Shown: positions 6,898 through 16,769, counted from the stretch's first letter. The stretch: 53,850 nucleotides of DNA from JAEULH01 sp034382075 (GCA_034382075.1 JAXMOZ010000011.1:1-53850); one strand, 5' to 3'. Notes: generated from the sequence alone by a model not told the origin. Made by a program: numbers and translations.

Positions 6898-9516
6898 CTA
6901 GCGGCTTTTTGCGCCGACGCCGACCCGAAAAGCGGGAATAGCTGGCATGCGCCGCCGCCCCGTCCGCCCGGTGCGCCAGGTCTCCAGCTTCTCGATCAGC
7001 ACCATCGCCGAGGTGGACAGGAACGGCAGGCTCTGGACCGCCAGGGTGGCGGCGAAGATGTTGATCTCCACCACCCGCTCCCGGTTCACCGCCAGCAGGG
7101 CTATGGCGGAAAGGGCCAGCAGGACGCCCAGGACCGTTTCCCACCTCGCCGGACCCGCGTCCGCCGGCTTCTTCGGTTTGCTTTTCTGGGCGTTGCCGCC
7201 CTTCTCGGTTCGGGCGAAGGCGAGGCGGTCCTTGATCAGGCCGGTGAAGACCGCCTGCGCCACGGTGTACTGCAGGCTCATCGCCGCGAGCGCCGCACCC
7301 GGAACCTGCCTGAGCGGGATGCCGACCCGCTTGGCGTAAAGCAGGGCGCAATGCAGCAGGCTGACCAGGAAGGCGGTCATGATCGTCAGCGTGAACGCCG
7401 GCGGCGGGATGACCACGCCGATGAAGAGGACCGCCGGCATGAAGGCGAGGTTGAGCACGGCGGCGCAGACGCCCAGCGCGTCCGACAGCCAGAACGACCA
7501 GCCGGTGACGAAGTGGAACTTCTGCGCCGGACTGAGCGTGGTCGAGCCGGGCATGACGTGGCGCCAGTGCTTGCGCATGATCTGGATGGCGCCGTAGGCC
7601 CAGCGAAACCGCTGGGTCTTGAAGGCCTTGTAGGTGTCGGGGAGCAGCCCGCGGCCGTAGCGGTGATTGGTGTACAGGGCCTGGTAGCCGGCCTCGAACA
7701 GGCGCAGGCCGAGCTCGGTGTCCTCGACGATGGTGTCGGTTCCCCAGCCGCCGACCTCGTCCAGCGCCGATCGGCGGACCATGCACATGGTGCCGTGCTG
7801 GATGATGGCGTTGTCCTCGTTGCGCTGGATCATGCCGATGTCGAAGAAGCCGGCGTACTCGCTGTTCATCAACGTCTTCAGCACCGTCTCTTCGCCATCG
7901 CGGTGGTCCTGGGGCGCCTGCACCAACGCCACCTTCGGATCGGCAAAGGCCGGCACCAGGTCCTTCAGCCAGTCCGGCTCGACCGCGTAGTCGGCGTCGA
8001 TGACGGCAATGATCTCGGCGTCCGGGTCGGTGTGCTCGAGGGCGATGTTCAAAGCCCCGGCCTTGAAGCCGGTGCAGACGATGTCGAGGTACTTGAACCG
8101 GAGCCCGAGCTCGGCGCAGCGCGCCTCCACCGGCGCCTTGTACTCGGCCTCCGGGGTGTTGTTGACGATGATCAGCGCCTCGAAATTGGGGTACTCCAGG
8201 GCCGCGAGGCTGTCGAGGGTCCTGATCACCATCTCCGCCGGCTCGCGGTAGGCCGGAACGTGGATCGAGACCTTGGGCGGCAAGGATGGCAGCGCGCCCG
8301 GGCTTTGCGGATCGATCAGCCGCTTCGGCCTCCGCCCCAGCAGCACCTCGCCGATCTCCTGGACCTTGGCCAGGGTCATCAGCGTGATCGGGATCATCAA
8401 CAGCACGCCCATCCCCCACATCAGCGACGTGCCGACGTTCATGTAGGTCACGAACGGATAGGCAACGGCGGCGGCAAGGCCAGCGGACAGGCCGTTGGCG
8501 GCGATGGCGAAGACCAACGCATGGCCGAGGGTGGGATTGCGCCGGCGCAGCCCGCCCCAGGTCAGCGCCGCGCCGACCACCAGGGCGAACAGGGCCTTCC
8601 ACAGCAGGCTCTCGGTGACGGAGCCGAGCAGCGCGAACTTGGGCTCGCGGTGGGCGTCGAAGATGCCCCAGTAGGCGCCGACGCTGCCTTCGTTGGTCTT
8701 CCAGGTCTGGTCGAAAGCCTCGACGATGTTGTACTCGACCCCGCGGCGTTCGGCCTCGACCAGGAACTGGCGGATGATCTCGGCCTGGGCCAGCGGACCG
8801 GGCACGGCGTCGCGGTTGTTGTAGCCCTGGCTCGGCCAGCCGAACTCGGCGATGACGATGCGTTTGCCGGGATAGGCGGCGCGCAGGTCCTCGAGCCGGT
8901 CCAAGGTGTAGGCCACCGCCTCTCCGGCCGGCACGCCTTCCCAGTAGGGCAGGATATGGACGGCGAGGAAGTCGACGGCGTTGACGAGCTGCGGGTTCTG
9001 CAGCCACGTGTACCAGATCTCGCCGGTGGAGACCGGGACCCGCACCTGCCGCTTCACCTCGCGGATGAGCGCGATCAGCTCGTCGGCGGTCCGCTCCTCG
9101 CGGAGCAGCACCTCGTTGCCGACGAGGAGCGCGCGGACGTTGCGGTGCTCGCGGGCGAGCGCCACGATCGCGCCGGTCTCGAGCGCGTCGCGCTCGGCGC
9201 TCTCCCCCACCCAGGCGCCCAGCATCACCGCCAGGCCATGGCGGGCGGCGATCTCCGGAACCCGGTCGACCCCGTCGATGACCGAGTAGGTGCGCAGGCC
9301 GGCGGCGACCGAGGCGATGACGCCCAGATCGGCGTTGAGCTGCTCGGGATCGACCACGGCCCGGTCTTCCGGGCTCTCGCCGGGGGCGTACGGGCTGTAG
9401 GACAGGTAATCGACGGTGCCGTCGACGTCGGGCGGCAACAGCGTCTTGTCGGAGAGGTACCAGAACCCGCCCTGGAGGCAAGCGGCAGCGAGCACCGCCG
9501 CGAGGATGGTTTTCAT
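6898..9516 (-). CDS. GH17-GT2 fusion, putative beta-glucan synthase (NdvC-like)
   Basis: An 872-residue membrane protein joining a glycoside hydrolase and a glycosyltransferase. Residues 1-22 are a signal/anchor. Residues 30-300 form a GH17 (beta-1,3-glucanase-like) barrel with LLVGNEV (acid E135) and IAEFGWPSQ (nucleophile E224). Membrane helices follow near 305-325, 335-355 and 362-382. Residues 415-645 form a GT2 domain with the DAD metal-binding triad (507-509), VEDTELG (E598-D599) and QRFRW (635-639). Further helices follow to the end. This layout is known from NdvC-type beta-glucan synthases of rhizobia, where the periplasmic GH17 unit is thought to remodel the chain. Substrate and linkage are inference. 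The ribosome site before ATG 9516 is weak. Confidence 0.88.
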   Translation of the reverse strand: MKTILAAVLAAACLQGGFWYLSDKTLLPPDVDGTVDYLSYSPYAPGESPEDRAVVDPEQLNADLGVIASVAAGLRTYSVIDGVDRVPEIAARHGLAVMLGAWVGESAERDALETGAIVALAREHRNVRALLVGNEVLLREERTADELIALIREVKRQVRVPVSTGEIWYTWLQNPQLVNAVDFLAVHILPYWEGVPAGEAVAYTLDRLEDLRAAYPGKRIVIAEFGWPSQGYNNRDAVPGPLAQAEIIRQFLVEAERRGVEYNIVEAFDQTWKTNEGSVGAYWGIFDAHREPKFALLGSVTESLLWKALFALVVGAALTWGGLRRRNPTLGHALVFAIAANGLSAGLAAAVAYPFVTYMNVGTSLMWGMGVLLMIPITLMTLAKVQEIGEVLLGRRPKRLIDPQSPGALPSLPPKVSIHVPAYREPAEMVIRTLDSLAALEYPNFEALIIVNNTPEAEYKAPVEARCAELGLRFKYLDIVCTGFKAGALNIALEHTDPDAEIIAVIDADYAVEPDWLKDLVPAFADPKVALVQAPQDHRDGEETVLKTLMNSEYAGFFDIGMIQRNEDNAIIQHGTMCMVRRSALDEVGGWGTDTIVEDTELGLRLFEAGYQALYTNHRYGRGLLPDTYKAFKTQRFRWAYGAIQIMRKHWRHVMPGSTTLSPAQKFHFVTGWSFWLSDALGVCAAVLNLAFMPAVLFIGVVIPPPAFTLTIMTAFLVSLLHCALLYAKRVGIPLRQVPGAALAAMSLQYTVAQAVFTGLIKDRLAFARTEKGGNAQKSKPKKPADAGPARWETVLGVLLALSAIALLAVNRERVVEINIFAATLAVQSLPFLSTSAMVLIEKLETWRTGRTGRRRMPAIPAFRVGVGAKSR

Positions 9517-9722
9517 GCGTCAACCCAATTTCGTAAAGAGGCTCAACACCCATTGACATCGCGGCGGGCCAAGCCAAGGCCCTGCTGCGCCCGCGACTAT
9601 GCCGCAAGCAGAAGACGGTTCCGAGTAAATTAGCGGTAATCTGCCGGCGCGCCGGCCTTAAGGACTATCCGGCGGCGAAGTGAGCCGCGCCGGAATGCGG
9701 GCTTGTTTCCTTTTGGCGAAGA

Positions 9723-10250
9723 CTAGCGCGCCGGCGGGGCCGGGCGTCCCTTCGGCTGTTCATCGCCGAGCGCGCTTTCGGCCGGCGTCGGCTGTTGCGC
9801 CAGCACGGCCTTGGGATCGTCCCAGCAGGCGTCGATGCGATCGGCCAAGGCCTCGTTCTCGGACGGGTCGGTGTTGGTGACGACGCAGCCGAAGGCCTTG
9901 GCGAGATGGTCGCCGGGGCAGCCGAACTGGCCATAGAACGGCATGAAGTCGTTGGCGGCCATGGCGTCGTCGCGAGACAGCAGGTTGACGATCCGCTTGC
10001 CGACCCAGACGCACTCTTCCTTGAAGGCCGGGCCGCGGCTGCTCTGACCGGCCACCGGCGGAGACGGCTTGCGCCGCGGCGCCGGCGCAGCCTGTCGCTC
10101 GTTTTCCGGCTGCGGACGGGCCTGGCCGGCATCCCCATACGGCGCCTGGGCGGCCGCCGGCTTGCCGGCGCCGGGGTCGGCGGCGATGAGTGGCGAGGAG
10201 ACGGCGAAAGCGGCAATCGCCGCCAAGAGCGGGAGCAAGAGGAGGTTCAT
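9723..10250 (-). CDS. Putative periplasmic protein of unknown function
   Basis: A 175-residue protein I do not recognise. It starts with a clear signal peptide (MNLLLLPLLAAIAAFAVSSP, cleavage after IAA near residue 24). A Pro/Ala-rich linker (25-75) follows, then a small domain with four cysteines (EEC, GCPGD, AFGC, DACW) that could form two disulfides. A Pro/Ala-rich tail ends it. The start at 10250 was chosen because the signal peptide begins there; the 31 codons upstream look non-coding. It stands alone between the glucan synthase and the DUF882 gene. Confidence 0.6.
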   Translation of the reverse strand: MNLLLLPLLAAIAAFAVSSPLIAADPGAGKPAAAQAPYGDAGQARPQPENERQAAPAPRRKPSPPVAGQSSRGPAFKEECVWVGKRIVNLLSRDDAMAANDFMPFYGQFGCPGDHLAKAFGCVVTNTDPSENEALADRIDACWDDPKAVLAQQPTPAESALGDEQPKGRPAPPAR

Positions 10251-10380
10251 GCCCTGGGTCTCCGCAGAATTGCGATCTCGGCAATAGGCGCCGCCCCGGG
10301 TGCGGGGGCGCCGACGGTCCGGCCGGACCAAAAGAAGAAGCATTCTATCTCACGGCCGGCGGCGGATGACAATTGCCGGA

Positions 10381-10400
10381 ACGAGGAGGTACGAGGAGGT
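10381..10400. repeat. Short tandem repeat (2 x 10 bases)
   Basis: ACGAGGAGGT occurs twice head to tail, with a degraded third unit following, in the intergenic region before the DUF882 gene end. No function suggested. Confidence 0.6.
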
Positions 10401-10472
10401 ACGGGGGAGTGTCGGGGGTTGGAACAGCGAGGCGCGGGGCGACCCCACGCGGCGACCGGTGGGGCTGCTCGC

Positions 10473-11039
10473 TCAGGCGGTCCAGGTGCGGACGTCGCCC
10501 ACGTCGATATGCACGAAGTTCCGCCGCGGGTAATAGCCGACGCCGCCGCTCTCCAGCGCGCGGGCGACCTGGGCGATGCTGCTGGTCTTCACTCCGGGGA
10601 TGCGGATGTCGACCGCCTTCGCCTCGATGTGCATGCTGTGCTTGGCGACGCCGCGGCTCTTCCGGCTCAGCATGGCATTGGTTTCCGCGGAGCGGTAGGC
10701 GGACAACACCTCAAACGGAGCGCCGGTCCCGAGGTGCCGGTCGAGAGCAAAGAGCAGATCCAGGAGGTCGGGCGAGACCGGCTTGACCTCGTTCGCCTGG
10801 TAGTCGCGCAGCAGGTGGTTGATCTGCTTCAAGGCGCTGGGGAGGTAGCGGCCGTCGGCGTAGTAGACGGTCTTCAGGGTCTCTCCGGTGTGCAGGTGAA
10901 GGAAGGAGAGCGACCGCTCGACCCGCTTCAGCTTCGCCCAGCCCGGCGCCGGCAGCATCGTTGCCGCCACGCCCAACCCGAGGCCAAGGCCGATGAAGCG
11001 CCGCCGACCGATCCGCGCATTCTGCTGCTCTCGCTCCAC
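10473..11039 (-). CDS. YcbK-like DUF882 / M15-type murein protein
   Basis: A 188-residue exported protein of the DUF882 (YcbK) family, related to M15 peptidases that act on peptidoglycan peptides. The N-terminus holds a Tat-type signal (GRRRFIGLGLGLG, cleavage near PGWA). The conserved core includes FLHLHTGET, APFEVLSAYRS, AKHSMHIEAKAVDIRIPG and NFVHIDVG, with His/Asp residues placed as metal ligands. GTG at 11039 follows GGGAGAG at a good distance. The next gene in transcription order upstream is the L,D-transpeptidase, the same pairing as ycbB-ycbK in enterobacteria, so a shared role in cell-wall crosslink metabolism is likely. Confidence 0.88.
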   Translation of the reverse strand: MEREQQNARIGRRRFIGLGLGLGVAATMLPAPGWAKLKRVERSLSFLHLHTGETLKTVYYADGRYLPSALKQINHLLRDYQANEVKPVSPDLLDLLFALDRHLGTGAPFEVLSAYRSAETNAMLSRKSRGVAKHSMHIEAKAVDIRIPGVKTSSIAQVARALESGGVGYYPRRNFVHIDVGDVRTWTA

Positions 11040-11176
11040 TGTCTCTCCCTTTCCGCTGCCGCCGGAGGCCCCACGCGATGGGGTATGGACGTTTTGCCGT
11101 CAGTGAATCGGCCACGTCAAGCCCCTCACGCGTAACATGCCTACCACATTTTGCGAAAAGCGAAGATTAACCGAGG

Positions 11177-13279
11177 CTAAGGGAGCGCCACGGCCGCACC
11201 GCCGCCGGCGGCGTTAACAGCAACCAGCTGCGTGCCGCGGGCAACCAGCGCCTCATCCATCTCCCGATCGCGGCCATAGATGTCCGGCCGGAACTGCACG
11301 GTGCCGTCGGGGTCGCGCCAGCTGGTGAGATAGGTGAGGTGCACCGGCACCGGCCGGCTGAGGATCACGCTGCGGGTTTCGCCGCGGGCGACGGCGGCGC
11401 GCAGCCGCTCGTCGCTCCAGTTGCCGTTGGCCGCGAGCAGCCTGGCCGCCAGTTCGAGCGGCTTTTCCAGGCGGATGCAGCCGGAGCTGTAGGCCCGGAC
11501 CGGCTGGGAGAACAGCCCGCGCGCCGGGGTGTCGTGCAGGTAGACGTCGAAGCTGTTGGGAAACATGAACTTGACCTGGCCCAGGGCGTTGCTGGGGCCG
11601 GGTTTCTGCCGCAGCGCATAAGGAAAGCTGTCGGCGCGGATGGCGGACCAGTTCACGCTCTCGGCGTCGACGCTGCCGCCGTTTCCGGTTCTGAGCGAGA
11701 AGCCGTTGTTGGCGAGAAAGCGCGGGTCCTTGCGGATTTTCGGCAGCAGGTCTTCGATGGCGATGATCCGCGGCACCGACCACGACGGGTTCACCTCGAG
11801 ATAGGTGATCAGCCCGCTGAACTCCGGCGAGCTGCGCCCTGGCTTGCCGACGATGGCGCGCATGGTCATCGCCGTCTCGCCGCCCTCGACGTAGCTCAGG
11901 GTGAAGCCGGCCAGATTGACCATGATGTGCGGATCGCCGAGGTCGTCCGGCAGCCAGCGCACCCGCTCCATGTTCAAGAGGATCTGGCGGAGCCGCTCCT
12001 CGGCGCCGATGGCCATGGCGTCGCGGGTCTCGGCGCCGACGACGCCGTCCGGCAAAAGCCCGTGCCGCTCCTGGAAGCTCTTGACCGCCACCGCCAAGGC
12101 CTCGTCGTAGGGCGCGCCGTCCTCTCCCGCGGCGAAATTCATCAGATCGCCGGTCGCGCGCAGGATCGCCCGCAGCCGGGCCACCGGCTCGCCCGCCTGG
12201 CCGGGCTCCAGCCGGTCCGGAGCAGGCTCCGGCCAGCCGCCTCGGGCGGTGGCGCGGCGATACTCGGCCAGCGACCGCCGCATCCCGGCATAGAGGCTGT
12301 TCGCCGGCGCCAGCGCGCGGAGATAGCCGCCGAGGTCGCCCGCGGCGGCCGCGTCCCTCAGGATGGCGGCGGTGTCGATCTCCTTGCGCAGGACGTTGCC
12401 GCGCGAGTCGGTCCGCGTCGGGGCGAGGCGCCCGACCTTGAGGTCGGTCGCATACCGCACCAGCGCGGCACTCAGCTCGAGCTCGGCCTCGGCCAAGTCC
12501 TCGACGGTTGCCGAGGACCCGCCGGCGATCCGCCGCGGCAGATACTCGTCGGGCTCCAGGCCGTCGTCGCCGGCGCGCAGGAAGGCCTCGACCAGGGTGG
12601 CGGCGCCGAGGCGCAGGCCCTGCTCCCCGCTCCAGATCGGGGCGTAGCCCCGGTCCGCGTAAACCTTCGTCACCGCCTCCAGCGCCTGCGCTGTCAACCC
12701 CAGGCGACCGGCATCCATGGGATCGGCAAGAACCGCGGCAACCGCGGCGGCCAGCGCTCCGGCGGAGACGCGGGGGCTGTCGTTTGCTCGCACCGCGGCC
12801 ACGACCGGAGGATCGAGTGCATCGGCGGCGGATGGCGCAAACAGGTGCGAAAGAGCCCCGGTTTCGGATGGAGTCTTCGGCGCAGCGGCCGAAGCTGCCG
12901 GCGCCTGCGCTGCGCCCGCAGATGCGGCCCCAGCGGTCTGCGGCTCGGCCCGAGGCGCTGCCTGGGCCGGGGCCTGCGGTGAAGCCGGCGGTGCCGCTTT
13001 GGCGTCTGCCTGTGCCGCGGCGTCCGCCCCATCGCCAGGCGCGCCATCGATGGGCGCTGCCTCGACGGGCGCTGCCTCGACGGGCGCTGCCGGGCGCGTC
13101 GTCACGAACCCTGAGGCATCGATGACGAACACAGGAGGCGCGGACGACGCCCGGGAGGCGCCGAAGGTCCCTCCGTCGGCGGCAGGCACCGGAGCCGCGG
13201 CTAGTAGTGCCGAGAGGAGCGCCACGATGAAGGCGGGGCGAGCCACAGCCGTCCTGGTGAACCCTGCCCTTATCTTCAT
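11177..13279 (-). CDS. L,D-transpeptidase, YcbB-like
   Basis: A 700-residue periplasmic enzyme forming 3-3 crosslinks in peptidoglycan. The signal peptide lies in residues 1-35. Residues about 40-140 are a low-complexity Ala/Pro-rich linker. A helical scaffold domain follows (DRGYAPIWSGEQGL, FLRAGDDGLEPDEY), then a peptidoglycan-binding repeat (KSFQERHGLLPDGVVGAET), then the YkuD catalytic domain with HDTPARGLFSQP (His near 582) and YSSGCIRL (Cys near 601). ATG at 13279 was chosen over upstream in-frame codons because GAGGAG precedes it and the signal peptide starts there. Length is slightly above the usual 550-620 because of the linker. Confidence 0.92.
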   Translation of the reverse strand: MKIRAGFTRTAVARPAFIVALLSALLAAAPVPAADGGTFGASRASSAPPVFVIDASGFVTTRPAAPVEAAPVEAAPIDGAPGDGADAAAQADAKAAPPASPQAPAQAAPRAEPQTAGAASAGAAQAPAASAAAPKTPSETGALSHLFAPSAADALDPPVVAAVRANDSPRVSAGALAAAVAAVLADPMDAGRLGLTAQALEAVTKVYADRGYAPIWSGEQGLRLGAATLVEAFLRAGDDGLEPDEYLPRRIAGGSSATVEDLAEAELELSAALVRYATDLKVGRLAPTRTDSRGNVLRKEIDTAAILRDAAAAGDLGGYLRALAPANSLYAGMRRSLAEYRRATARGGWPEPAPDRLEPGQAGEPVARLRAILRATGDLMNFAAGEDGAPYDEALAVAVKSFQERHGLLPDGVVGAETRDAMAIGAEERLRQILLNMERVRWLPDDLGDPHIMVNLAGFTLSYVEGGETAMTMRAIVGKPGRSSPEFSGLITYLEVNPSWSVPRIIAIEDLLPKIRKDPRFLANNGFSLRTGNGGSVDAESVNWSAIRADSFPYALRQKPGPSNALGQVKFMFPNSFDVYLHDTPARGLFSQPVRAYSSGCIRLEKPLELAARLLAANGNWSDERLRAAVARGETRSVILSRPVPVHLTYLTSWRDPDGTVQFRPDIYGRDREMDEALVARGTQLVAVNAAGGGAAVALP

Positions 13280-13487
13280 GCCCGCTCCTCGAACGGCCCC
13301 ATCGACCGCGCGCGTGAGTCCCCGCAATGCGCGCGCCACACAACTATGAGGCGACACTCGAACCTATAGTAGTATTCGAGCCGATGCCCCGCAAGCGCAA
13401 CCGATTCGCTTCTGTCTCACGTTACGCTGAAGACGCAGCTCCGGGTCACCCTGTTGCGCAAATGGCACATGGTTGCCGGCGGCCCAC

Positions 13488-14846
13488 TCAGTGCGTCGCC
13501 TCGACGCCGTCCGGGTTGCCGGCGATGGCGAAGGCGAGGGCCTGTGGCGCCAGCAGCTCACGGGCAAGGCGGTTGACGTCATCGAGGCTCACCGCCTCGA
13601 TCAGGCCGTTGCGCCGCTCGAGGTAATCGATCCCCAGGTCGTCGAGCTGCATGGAGACGAGGATCGCGGCGATCTGGCCGCTGGAGGTGAAGCGCAACGG
13701 GAACGAGCCGGTGAGGTAGGTCTTGGCGTCGGCAAGTTCGCCCCCGCTCACCCCTTCGCCGGCAACCGCCCTCCAGACGTCGCGGATCACGGCGATGGTC
13801 TCCCCTGCCCGCTCGTTGACGGTGCCCGCGAGCCCGAGGATCAGCGACGAATGATCGAGAGGCGCGAGCCTGGCATAGACGGTGTAGACCAGCCCCCGCT
13901 TCTCCCGGACCTCCTGATAGAGCCGCGAGGTGAACGGCCCGGAGGCCAGGATGTGCGTGAGCACCGTGGCGGTGTAGTAGTCGGGATCGTCGCGGGCGAG
14001 ACCGCGCTGGCCGAAGACGATGGCACTTTGCGGCGCCCCCGTGGCCACGATCTGGACTTGGCCGTTGGTGCCGGGTGCGGTGTCGGCTACGGCCGGCGCG
14101 GCGCCTTCCTTGGGGAGGCCGGCGAAGGTCGTCTCCAGCAGCCGGGAGAGCTCTTGTGCGTCGATGTCCCCGACGACGCCGATGACCAGCCGGTCGCGGC
14201 TGAGCCGGGCGCGGACGAAGGCGCGCAGGTCGTCGGCGGTCACGGCGGCGAGGCTTTCGGCGGTGCCGCTGGCCGGCCGGGCGTAGGGATGGCCGGGGAA
14301 CGCCAGGGCAAAGAACGCCCGGGTGGCGACGACCTCCGGATCCTCGAGAGCGCCGCGCGCCCGCGACTGGAGCTGGCTGCGAACCCGCTCCACCGGGTCG
14401 GCGTCGAAGCGCGGCTCTCCGAGCGCCCGGCGCAACAGGGCGAAGGCCTCGTCGCGGTTCTCGGTCAGGGTTTCGAGCGAGCCGCGCAGGGTGTCCAGGT
14501 CCGCGTCGAAGCGGAGCGTGATCGCAAGCTCCTCCAGGCGGCCCTGGAAGGCGGCGCTGTCTAGCTCGCCGGCGCCCTCGTCGAGGAGCGCCGAAACCAT
14601 GTCGGCGAGCCCCTCCTTGCCGGCCGGATCGGTGGCGGCGCCGCCGCGAAAGGCGATCCTGGCGGTGATGATCGGATTGCTGTGATCTTCGACCAGCCAC
14701 GCCTCGACGCCGCCGCCGCTGACCCGCTGGATCTCGACCGAAGCGCGCGCCGTCCCGATCGCGGCCGGGCCGAGCAGCGCCAACGCCAGGACGAGGGCGA
14801 GCACGGCCCCCGGCCGCGGCAGGGGAAAGGCCCGAGCCACGCTCAT
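13488..14846 (-). CDS. M16 peptidase homologue lacking the zinc motif
   Basis: A 452-residue exported protein with a signal peptide (residues 1-36) and two M16 domains. The position of the HxxEH zinc site reads LADMVSALLDEG, so it cannot bind catalytic zinc in the usual way. The inhibitory/partner features of M16 are kept: GGAATDPAGKEGLAD, FPGHPYARP and the second-domain KRGLVYTVYARL. It overlaps the catalytic subunit gene by four bases (ATGA), implying translational coupling. The family knowledge is that such pairs form a heterodimer with one active half, probably in the periplasm. Confidence 0.9.
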   Translation of the reverse strand: MSVARAFPLPRPGAVLALVLALALLGPAAIGTARASVEIQRVSGGGVEAWLVEDHSNPIITARIAFRGGAATDPAGKEGLADMVSALLDEGAGELDSAAFQGRLEELAITLRFDADLDTLRGSLETLTENRDEAFALLRRALGEPRFDADPVERVRSQLQSRARGALEDPEVVATRAFFALAFPGHPYARPASGTAESLAAVTADDLRAFVRARLSRDRLVIGVVGDIDAQELSRLLETTFAGLPKEGAAPAVADTAPGTNGQVQIVATGAPQSAIVFGQRGLARDDPDYYTATVLTHILASGPFTSRLYQEVREKRGLVYTVYARLAPLDHSSLILGLAGTVNERAGETIAVIRDVWRAVAGEGVSGGELADAKTYLTGSFPLRFTSSGQIAAILVSMQLDDLGIDYLERRNGLIEAVSLDDVNRLARELLAPQALAFAIAGNPDGVEATH

Positions 14847-16213
14847 TGCGCCGCCGCCTGCTGCTCGCCGTCCGCGGCGCGCAGCAGCGCCGTGACCGAG
14901 CCGCCCGGATCCAGCACCGCTTTGGCCGCGGCATTCACCGCCGGGGCATCGACCGCGGCGATCCGCTCGGGCCAGCGTTCGACATGGTCGACGGACAGGT
15001 CGATGGCCAAGGCACGGCCCAGCAGCTGTGCGCCCTCGCTGAGGCTGTCGCGGACGTAGACCGCTTCCGCCTGAAGCCGGCGGCGGCTGCGCTCCAGTTC
15101 GTCCGGATCGACGCCGTCGGCGAGGATGCGCGCAAGGACGCCGTCCACCGCCTCTTCGATCTTCGCCAGAGAGACGCCCTGGCGCGGCTGAACGTCGATC
15201 ACGAACCGGGCGGGTCCGCGGACGTCCGCCTCGTACCAGACCCGCGCCTGGTCGGCGAGGCCGGCCTCGACCACGAGGTCCCGGTAGAGCCGGCTGGAGG
15301 AGCCGCCGCCCAGCACGTGGGCAAGGACCTCGAGCGGCTGCGCCAGGCTCGTCTCGCCGTAGCGCGCGCTTGGCGCGAGGTAGCTCCGCGACCAGGTTTC
15401 CTGCCGCACCCTGGGATCTTCGAGCTCGATCCGCCGTGGAGTCTTTGCCGGCGGCTCGGCCAGGTCGACGCGCGCCGGGGTCTGCGCCCGCGCGATCCGG
15501 CCGTAGGTGGTTTCGGCGAGCGGGCGCACCTCGGCCATGGTGACGTCGCCGGCGACCACCAGCACGGCGTTGTTCGGCGCATACCAGCGGCGGTAGAAGG
15601 CGAGCACGTCGTCCGCCGTCAGCGCCGCGATCTCGTTCTCCCAGCCGATGATCGGCCGGCGGTAGGGGTGATTGAAGAACAGGATCCCGTCGGCGTAGAT
15701 GCCGAGGGTGGCTCCGGGATCGTTGTCCACCCGCTGGCGCCGCTCCTCCAGAACCACCTGCTTCTCGGAGGCGACCTGCTCCTCGCCGAGGACCAGGTTG
15801 CTCATCCGGTCTGCCTCAAGCTCCATCACCAGCGGCAGCCGGTCCTTGGCGACGCTCTGGTGGTAGGCGGTGAAGTCCCAGGAGGTGAAGGCGTTCTCCT
15901 GGCCGCCGTTGCGCGAGACGATGGCGGAGAATTCGCCCGGCGCCCGGGTCTGGGTGCCCTTGAACATCAGGTGCTCGAGCAGATGGGCGATGCCCGAGTG
16001 GCCGGCATCCTCGTCGGCGGCGCCGACCTTGTACCAGACCATGTGGGTCACCACCGGCGAACGGTGGTTGGGGATGACCACCACCTCCAGCCCGTTCTCC
16101 AGTGTCGCCCGTTCTGGGTTGAACACGCCGTCGCCGGCTCGGGCGGGCGCTTCTGGCGCCATCGCCAGGAGCGCCGCCGTGAGCACAAGTCCGAGCGCTG
16201 CCTGTCGTCTCAT
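14843..16213 (-). CDS. M16 zinc peptidase, catalytic subunit
   Basis: A 456-residue exported metallopeptidase (pitrilysin family). A signal peptide covers residues 1-26. The inverted zinc motif is intact in HSGIAHLLEHLMFKGT, with the downstream conserved glutamate region (VASEKQVVLEERRQRVDN). It also has the FFNHPYRRPIIGW and FYRRWYAPNNAVLVVAGD segments. The second domain ends RAADGEQQAAAQ. First gene of a two-gene operon with the non-catalytic partner that follows with a four-base overlap. Confidence 0.93.
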   Translation of the reverse strand: MRRQAALGLVLTAALLAMAPEAPARAGDGVFNPERATLENGLEVVVIPNHRSPVVTHMVWYKVGAADEDAGHSGIAHLLEHLMFKGTQTRAPGEFSAIVSRNGGQENAFTSWDFTAYHQSVAKDRLPLVMELEADRMSNLVLGEEQVASEKQVVLEERRQRVDNDPGATLGIYADGILFFNHPYRRPIIGWENEIAALTADDVLAFYRRWYAPNNAVLVVAGDVTMAEVRPLAETTYGRIARAQTPARVDLAEPPAKTPRRIELEDPRVRQETWSRSYLAPSARYGETSLAQPLEVLAHVLGGGSSSRLYRDLVVEAGLADQARVWYEADVRGPARFVIDVQPRQGVSLAKIEEAVDGVLARILADGVDPDELERSRRRLQAEAVYVRDSLSEGAQLLGRALAIDLSVDHVERWPERIAAVDAPAVNAAAKAVLDPGGSVTALLRAADGEQQAAAQ

Positions 16214-16339
16214 CGCGTCCCATCCACATCCGAAGCGCCGGCGGCGCCTGCGCCCGGCGGATATGGGGGCGCCGGCCCGGCGGCGGCAACGTTGGCTATT
16301 GGTGAACGGCTTTGCCGCCGACGCTTGCGTCCGTCTACC

Positions 16340-16630
16340 TCAGGCGTCGTAGCCCACGGCGCGCAGCGCGACGACGCGCCCGCACAGGAAGCCCGCGAAC
16401 GACGCCAGGATCGGCACCATCCCGAGCGAGGCGACCCAGGCGAAAAAGGCGATGGCCGCCGCCAGCCTGAAGAGGTTCACCGTGGTCGTCAGCCACTGGG
16501 GCACCGGCGCCGCCTCCTGCGGCGTGTTCAGGCGCATCGAGGCGTAGTAGCCGAAGCCAACGATCAGCCCGAGGGCGGCGTAGGACAGGATGACGTCCAT
16601 GGTGATGGTTTCCGGGCCGAGCTCGCTCAT
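16340..16630 (-). CDS. Small three-helix membrane protein, AtpR-like
   Basis: A 96-residue protein with three hydrophobic segments (about 12-32, 50-68, 70-90) and the end FAGFLCGRVVALRA. This layout resembles AtpR, a small subunit of N-type ATPases, where the third helix carries a similar GF-x3-R pattern. No other ATPase gene is nearby, so the resemblance may only reflect a shared small-membrane-protein shape. ATG at 16630 was chosen because AAGGA lies upstream; the open frame extends much further but without sense. Confidence 0.5.
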   Translation of the reverse strand: MSELGPETITMDVILSYAALGLIVGFGYYASMRLNTPQEAAPVPQWLTTTVNLFRLAAAIAFFAWVASLGMVPILASFAGFLCGRVVALRAVGYDA

Positions 16631-16769
16631 CCGCCGTCCTTCCCTTTTGCTGCAGCGCGGCCGCCAGCCGCGTGGCCATGAAGATCCCGTGGAATGGGGG
16701 TCGAGGCCCTCGCCACGGCTTCGGAGCCACACGAATGTTGCAGGCGCGCACCACCTTTTGGTTGTGATA

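Noticed and set aside
7351..9633. Long plus-strand open frame opposite the glucan synthase
   Set aside because: Low-complexity composition and complete overlap with a gene carrying intact GH17 and GT2 motifs.
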